From positions 1 to 64,000 of the forward strand of contig JAMPGL010000002.1 in assembly GCA_023663945.1 (NCBI GenBank): DNA of 64,000 nucleotides. The letters are read 5' to 3'. The DNA is from Lachnospiraceae bacterium (GTDB taxonomy: Bacteria; Bacillota; Clostridia; Lachnospirales; Lachnospiraceae). The translations under genes were made by a program, and so were the position numbers. A model generated the notes under the pieces. That model was not told the DNA's origin. It searched no databases and was given only the letters and a program-made list of their open reading frames with translations. Positions 60,270 to 64,000 of the stretch are shown in pieces (within the stretch, counting starts at the first letter, position 1; each line of letters starts with the position of its first letter).

Positions 60270-60950
60270 ATGATTAAGGAAAATCTTGAAAAGGTACAAC
60301 AAAATATTAAAACCGCCTGCCTGTCCGCAGGGAGATCCGAGGACGAGGTTACTTTAATTGCAGTCAGCAAGACCAAACCGGTATCCATGCTGATGGAAGC
60401 GTACGAATGCGGATGCCGGCATTTCGGTGAAAATAAAGTACAGGAATTGGTCTCCAAATATGAGGCAATGCCCAAGGATATTCATTGGCATATGATCGGG
60501 CACCTGCAGCGCAACAAGGTGAAATACATCATTGATAAGGTAACGATGATTCACAGCGTAGATTCTGTGCGCCTTGCGGAGGAAATCAGCAAAGAAGCAG
60601 TCAAACGGGGGATAAAGGTTTCCATTTTGGTTGAAGTCAATGCCGCGGAAGAGGAAAGCAAGTTTGGCGTAAGCGTCAGGGAAGCCGCTCCGTTTATTGA
60701 GGAGATTGCATCTCTTCCCGGAATACAGATTGAAGGATTGATGACAATTGCCCCTTATGTGGAAAATTCGGAAGAAAACAGGCAGTATTTTGAAATATTG
60801 AAACAATTAGCTGTTGACATAAGTAAGAAAAACATTGATAATGTTAATATGAATGTTCTGTCAATGGGAATGACAGGCGACTATATGACCGCAGTCGAAG
60901 AGGGCGCTGCCTGCGTGCGGGTGGGCACCGGAATATTTGGCGGACGGTAA
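60270..60950 (+). CDS. yggS: YggS-family PLP-binding protein
   Basis: 226 residues. LIAVSKTKPVSMLMEAY contains the PLP lysine; HFGENKVQELVSKYEAMP, WHMIGHLQRNKVKYI, SVDSVRLAEEI and LSMGMTGDYMTAVEEGA complete the family pattern. It maintains PLP and amino-acid balance rather than catalysing a known reaction, and is often beside sepF. ATG at 60270 follows ACGGAGG. Confidence 0.94.
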   Translation: MIKENLEKVQQNIKTACLSAGRSEDEVTLIAVSKTKPVSMLMEAYECGCRHFGENKVQELVSKYEAMPKDIHWHMIGHLQRNKVKYIIDKVTMIHSVDSVRLAEEISKEAVKRGIKVSILVEVNAAEEESKFGVSVREAAPFIEEIASLPGIQIEGLMTIAPYVENSEENRQYFEILKQLAVDISKKNIDNVNMNVLSMGMTGDYMTAVEEGAACVRVGTGIFGGR

Positions 60951-60978
60951 AGCAGTATTAGAAGTGACAGCAGACTTT

Positions 60979-61027
60979 GTACCTATGGTTCAAATTTGCA
61001 AGTCATGGAAAGGGCATGGTTAGTAGA
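60979..61027 (+). promoter_or_regulatory. recurring leader motif before sepF
   Basis: GTACCTATGGTTCAAATTTG continues into CAAGTCATGGAAAGGGCATG and GTTAGTAGA before the ATG at 61028. It aligns with 29467-29514 and 50406-50454; ATG 61016 is in frame with sepF. Confidence 0.55.
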
Positions 61028-61525
61028 ATGGGAGTAATGGACAAGTTCCTCAATTACATGAAATTAAATGAAGACGATGATGATTTTTATGACGATGATT
61101 ATGACGACGAACCGGTTGAAAGCAAACCGCCCAAGCAGTCTGTAAAAGAGGAGATTAACGATGAGGAGGATAACCGTTCCGTCAAGAAAACGGCTCCGAA
61201 GGTTACGCCTATGCGTCAAACCCGCAAAACGGGGAACGGCATGGAGGTCTGCGTAATCAAGCCCACTTCCATTGAAGACGCACGGGAGATTACCGAAACC
61301 CTGCTGGCAAACAGAACGGTGGTTTTAAATCTGGAAGGGCTGGATGTGGATGTTGCGCAGAGAATCATTGACTTTACATCGGGATCCTGCTTTGCCATAA
61401 GCGGTAATCTTCAAAAGATTTCGCACTACATATTTATCATCACCCCTGCCATTGTTGATATATCAGGTGATTTTCAGGAGATCTTATCCGGTTCCTTTGA
61501 TGTTCCCATCAACAATGGGCTTTAA
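61028..61525 (+). CDS. sepF: cell division protein SepF
   Basis: 165 residues. MGVMDKFLNYMKLNEDDDDF is the SepF N-terminal membrane-binding helix, followed by an acidic and Lys-rich linker and the DUF552 core (VIKPTSIEDAREITETLLAN, RTVVLNLEGLDVDVAQRIID, FTSGSCFAISGNLQKI). SepF anchors FtsZ to the membrane and shapes the Z ring. ATG 61028 matches family starts; upstream in-frame codons carry the recurring leader motif. A terminator follows. Confidence 0.93.
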   Translation: MGVMDKFLNYMKLNEDDDDFYDDDYDDEPVESKPPKQSVKEEINDEEDNRSVKKTAPKVTPMRQTRKTGNGMEVCVIKPTSIEDAREITETLLANRTVVLNLEGLDVDVAQRIIDFTSGSCFAISGNLQKISHYIFIITPAIVDISGDFQEILSGSFDVPINNGL

Positions 61526-61543
61526 AGCTTAATAAACAGCCGT

Positions 61544-61573
61544 AAACTTCCTGTTTTAAGCAGGAAGTTTTCA
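61544..61573 (+). terminator. hairpin after sepF
   Basis: AAACTTCCTG (61544-61553) pairs perfectly with CAGGAAGTTT (61561-61570) around a 7-nt loop. The T-run is short (TTTTC), so it is probably a terminator of moderate strength. Confidence 0.75.
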
Positions 61574-61605
61574 TGTAAAGAAAACTATTTAAACGGAAAG
61601 GATAA

Positions 61606-62712
61606 ATGATGAGCAGCCGAATCAATATTTTATACGAAAAGAAGCCCTGCTATGACATTGTATTTTCCACAAGCTTTGAGGAGCTGGAAGCGGAGCTTCA
61701 GGCATTGTCGATAGAAAACCGCAAGGTATGCATTGTCACGGACAGTCACGTAAAGTCCCTCTATGGGGATGAGCTCATGACCCTGTTAGAAGGAAAGTGC
61801 CGGAAAAATGTGATTTTTACTTTTCCTGCGGGAGAGGAAAATAAAACCCTTGACACCGTAAAATCCATCTACACCTTTTTGATTGAGGAAAAGTTTGACC
61901 GCAAGGATCTTCTCATTGCCCTTGGAGGCGGCGTGGCCGGCGATATTACCGGTTATACGGCGGCAACCTATTTGAGGGGCATTGATTTTGTGCAGATTCC
62001 CACAACCTTATTAGCACAGGCTGATTCCAGCATCGGAGGCAAAACGGGCGTAGATTTTGACGGGTACAAGAATATGGTCGGCGCTTTTTATATGCCGAAG
62101 CTGGTCTATATGAACGCCGCAACCCTGAAAACCTTAGAAGACCGGCAGTTTTACAGTGGGTTTGCGGAGGTCATGAAGTATGGGCTGATCAAGGACGGTT
62201 CCTTTTACGAATGGCTGATTGATAAGATGTATGAGATTTGTGACAGGGATTTGGATACCCTGCTTGAAATGATTCAAAGAAGCTGCATGATCAAAAAGCT
62301 TGTGGTTGAAAAAGACCCAAAGGAAAAGGGAGACCGCGCCCTTCTCAATTTTGGCCATACCATCGGCCATGCCATCGAAAAATATAAGAATTTCTCCTTA
62401 ACCCACGGAGAATGCGTGGCGTTAGGCGCGGTAGCCGCGGCGTTTATCTCTTGGAAACACGAATGGCTGTCCATGGAAGAGTACTATGAGATCCGGGATA
62501 TGTTTGTGCCCTTTTATCTTCCAATCTCCATTGAGGATATCGATCCCGAAGAGATTCTAAGATTGACAAAGTCTGATAAAAAAATGGAAGACGGGAATCT
62601 TAAGTTTATCCTCCTTAAAAAGGTTGGAAAGGCGGTCATTGACAGAAACGTAACCGATCAGGATATTTTAAATGCCCTGTCTGAAATTCATTATGTGGAA
62701 GAGAACGATTGA
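61606..62712 (+). CDS. aroB: 3-dehydroquinate synthase
   Basis: 368 residues. NAD-binding ALGGGVAGDITGYTAATYLR, then GIDFVQIPTTLLAQADSSIG, GKTGVDFDGYKNMVGAFY, zinc ligands in LNFGHTIGHAIEKY and THGECVALGA. It makes 3-dehydroquinate from DAHP in the shikimate pathway. AAAGGA precedes the ATG; the second ATG (61609) is equally possible. lspA follows with a 2-bp gap. Confidence 0.95.
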   Translation: MMSSRINILYEKKPCYDIVFSTSFEELEAELQALSIENRKVCIVTDSHVKSLYGDELMTLLEGKCRKNVIFTFPAGEENKTLDTVKSIYTFLIEEKFDRKDLLIALGGGVAGDITGYTAATYLRGIDFVQIPTTLLAQADSSIGGKTGVDFDGYKNMVGAFYMPKLVYMNAATLKTLEDRQFYSGFAEVMKYGLIKDGSFYEWLIDKMYEICDRDLDTLLEMIQRSCMIKKLVVEKDPKEKGDRALLNFGHTIGHAIEKYKNFSLTHGECVALGAVAAAFISWKHEWLSMEEYYEIRDMFVPFYLPISIEDIDPEEILRLTKSDKKMEDGNLKFILLKKVGKAVIDRNVTDQDILNALSEIHYVEEND

Positions 62713-62714
62713 AT

Positions 62715-63242
62715 ATGAATAAAAGAAAATTTTTCTTACTATTTATAGATCTGCTTCTGCTGGCGCTGCTTGTGGCGGTTGACCAGTATACCAAATATGC
62801 TGCAGTTCTAAAATTAAAAAATCAACCGGCGTTTAATATCATCAACGGAGTTCTGGAATTTAATTATCTGGAAAACCGGGGCGCGGCGTTTGGCATGCTC
62901 CAGAATCAGAAGGTATTTTTTGTTTTTGTGGCTGTCATTTTCCTCTGTGTGATTGCATACGTTCTTGTAAAGGCTCCTGATGAAAAGCGGTATTTTAAGC
63001 TTCATATTCTCCTGATTATGATCGCGGGAGGCGCTATCGGGAATCTGATTGACCGTCTGAGGCTGGATTATGTGGTAGATTTCATTTATATTGTGCTGAT
63101 TAATTTTCCTATTTTTAACGTGGCGGATATGTATGTTACCTTTTCAACGGCGCTTTTGGTAATACAGGTTCTTTTTGTGTACAAAGAAAATGATTTCAAT
63201 TTTCTCAGCTTTAATCAGAAAAAATTTCGAGAATTGAAGTAG
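62715..63242 (+). CDS. lspA: lipoprotein signal peptidase (signal peptidase II)
   Basis: 175 residues, four transmembrane helices. Motifs: DQYTKYAAVLKL (region 1), LENRGAAFGMLQNQ, IAGGAIGNLIDRLRLDYVVD (first catalytic Asp) and FPIFNVADMYVTFST (second catalytic Asp). It removes signal peptides from lipidated proteins, which include the carboxypeptidase here and the ICE lipoproteins. It is followed by rluD after 3 bp. Confidence 0.94.
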   Translation: MNKRKFFLLFIDLLLLALLVAVDQYTKYAAVLKLKNQPAFNIINGVLEFNYLENRGAAFGMLQNQKVFFVFVAVIFLCVIAYVLVKAPDEKRYFKLHILLIMIAGGAIGNLIDRLRLDYVVDFIYIVLINFPIFNVADMYVTFSTALLVIQVLFVYKENDFNFLSFNQKKFRELK

Positions 63243-63245
63243 CCT

Positions 63246-64000
63246 ATGGATCTGCGGAAAGAATTTAATTTTGTGATAACAGAAGAGATGGAAGAGGAGC
63301 GTATTGATAAGTGCCTGAGTGCGCTTATCGATACTTTATCGCGCTCTTATATTCAAAAACTGCTTGCAGAGGGAAATGTGACGGTAAACGGAAAGCAGGT
63401 AAAGCCCAGCTATAAGGTCTGCACGGACGACAGGGTGATGCTTTTGCTTCCGCCCCTTATCACTCCGGATATTCTGCCGGAAAACATTCCCTTAGACATT
63501 CTCTATGAAGACGAGGATGTGATTGTGGTGAATAAGCCCAAGGGGATGGTGGTGCATCCGGCTCCCGGGCACTATGAAGGCACTTTGGTGAATGCGCTTT
63601 TATACCACTGCGGAAGTGAGTTGAGCGGGATTAACGGGGTGTTAAGACCGGGAATCGTGCATCGGATTGACCGGGATACCACCGGTTCCGTGATTGCCTG
63701 CAAAAATGACCACGCCCACAATGAAATTGCAAGACAGCTGAAAGAACATACCATCGTCCGCCGGTATCAGGCGGTTGTCCACGGCGTGCTTAAGGAGGAG
63801 CGCGGAACGGTACATACTTTAATTGGAAGACATCCCGCAGACCGCAAAAAGATGGCGGTGGTTGAAGGAAACGGAAAAGATGCAATTACCCATTATCAGG
63901 TGCTTAAGCGTTTTCAAAATGCCAGCTATATAGAATGTGTTCTTGAAACCGGGCGGACTCATCAGATCCGCGTCCATATGTCGCACATTGGCCATCCGCT
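63246..64000 (+). CDS. rluD: RluD-family pseudouridine synthase, cut by the window edge
   Basis: The first 251 codons are present and the frame is open at the end of the window. An S4 RNA-binding domain (RIDKCLSALIDTLSRSYIQK, VNGKQVKPSYKV) is followed by the catalytic domain with GIVHRIDRDTTG (catalytic Asp; the common form is HRLDKxTSG) and ECVLETGRTHQIRVHM. It modifies uridines in 23S rRNA. The lspA-rluD order is a normal Firmicutes arrangement. Confidence 0.92.
   Translation, partial: MDLRKEFNFVITEEMEEERIDKCLSALIDTLSRSYIQKLLAEGNVTVNGKQVKPSYKVCTDDRVMLLLPPLITPDILPENIPLDILYEDEDVIVVNKPKGMVVHPAPGHYEGTLVNALLYHCGSELSGINGVLRPGIVHRIDRDTTGSVIACKNDHAHNEIARQLKEHTIVRRYQAVVHGVLKEERGTVHTLIGRHPADRKKMAVVEGNGKDAITHYQVLKRFQNASYIECVLETGRTHQIRVHMSHIGHP

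Noticed and set aside
1..64000. CRISPR array or tRNA/rRNA genes
   Set aside because: No regularly spaced repeat series and no cloverleaf or rRNA-like sequence was recognised by eye.

Overview
The window reads as a spore-forming, anaerobic, low-to-mid GC Gram-positive bacterium of the Lachnospiraceae/Clostridia type. The evidence is the cotJABC spore-coat operon, an [FeFe] hydrogenase, feoAB, the cell-shape and division order mreB-mreC-mreD-pbp2-minC-minD-minE-rodA-mgsA, sepF, and many Gram-positive families (DUF1292, DUF4321, DUF5662). This assignment is inferred from gene content; no rRNA or tRNA gene was seen.

Positions 1 to about 26060 are the right-hand part of an integrative and conjugative element (ICE) of the C. 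difficile CTn4/Tn1549-like kind; its left end lies outside the window. A structured leader with a perfect 28-bp palindrome precedes the transfer operon: Maff2-like pilin-size protein, VirB6-like channel protein, a PrgI-VirB4 fusion, an M23 peptidoglycan hydrolase and DUF4315. Six exported proteins follow (Ig-like, DUF4366, two coiled-coil proteins of which one has a collagen-like tract and a phage-tail-type C-terminus, and two related proteins of which one ends in a His/Cys-rich domain). They look like a surface fibre set. DNA processing genes come next (DUF5710-like protein, topoisomerase III, MobC, MOBP-type relaxase), then a roughly 320-bp stretch of consecutive stem-loops.

The AT-rich accessory part (18.5-24.4 kb) holds a DUF2726 nuclease-like protein, two lipoproteins, a phage-like repressor switch with operators, a zinc-ribbon protein, a MuF-C toxin-like protein, a structured noncoding stretch resembling a group II intron fragment, and a PD-(D/E)XK transposase remnant between 45-bp direct repeats. 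A large serine recombinase (24449-26014) closes the element.

The element ends inside cotJC: the spore-coat catalase-like gene keeps its first ~135 codons and then runs into ICE sequence. The element therefore interrupts a sporulation gene, like skin-type intervening elements. cotJB and cotJA are intact.

From 26.06 kb to the end the window is ordinary chromosome, nearly all on the + strand: feoAB behind a 103-bp near-palindrome, hydrogenase, gltX, a UvrD-type helicase, DUF1292, a GH13 protein whose catalytic residues are lost, DUF5662, a Cys-rich small protein, gtrA, a nuclease-like protein, the miaB-mutS-mutL-miaA repair/tRNA-modification run, a PLP enzyme, radC, the mre/min/rod envelope cluster, mgsA, a D,D-carboxypeptidase, an HlyD-like protein, yggS, sepF, aroB, lspA and the start of rluD. 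A ~45-nt leader recurs before the hydrogenase, mreD and sepF, and more weakly before rodA.
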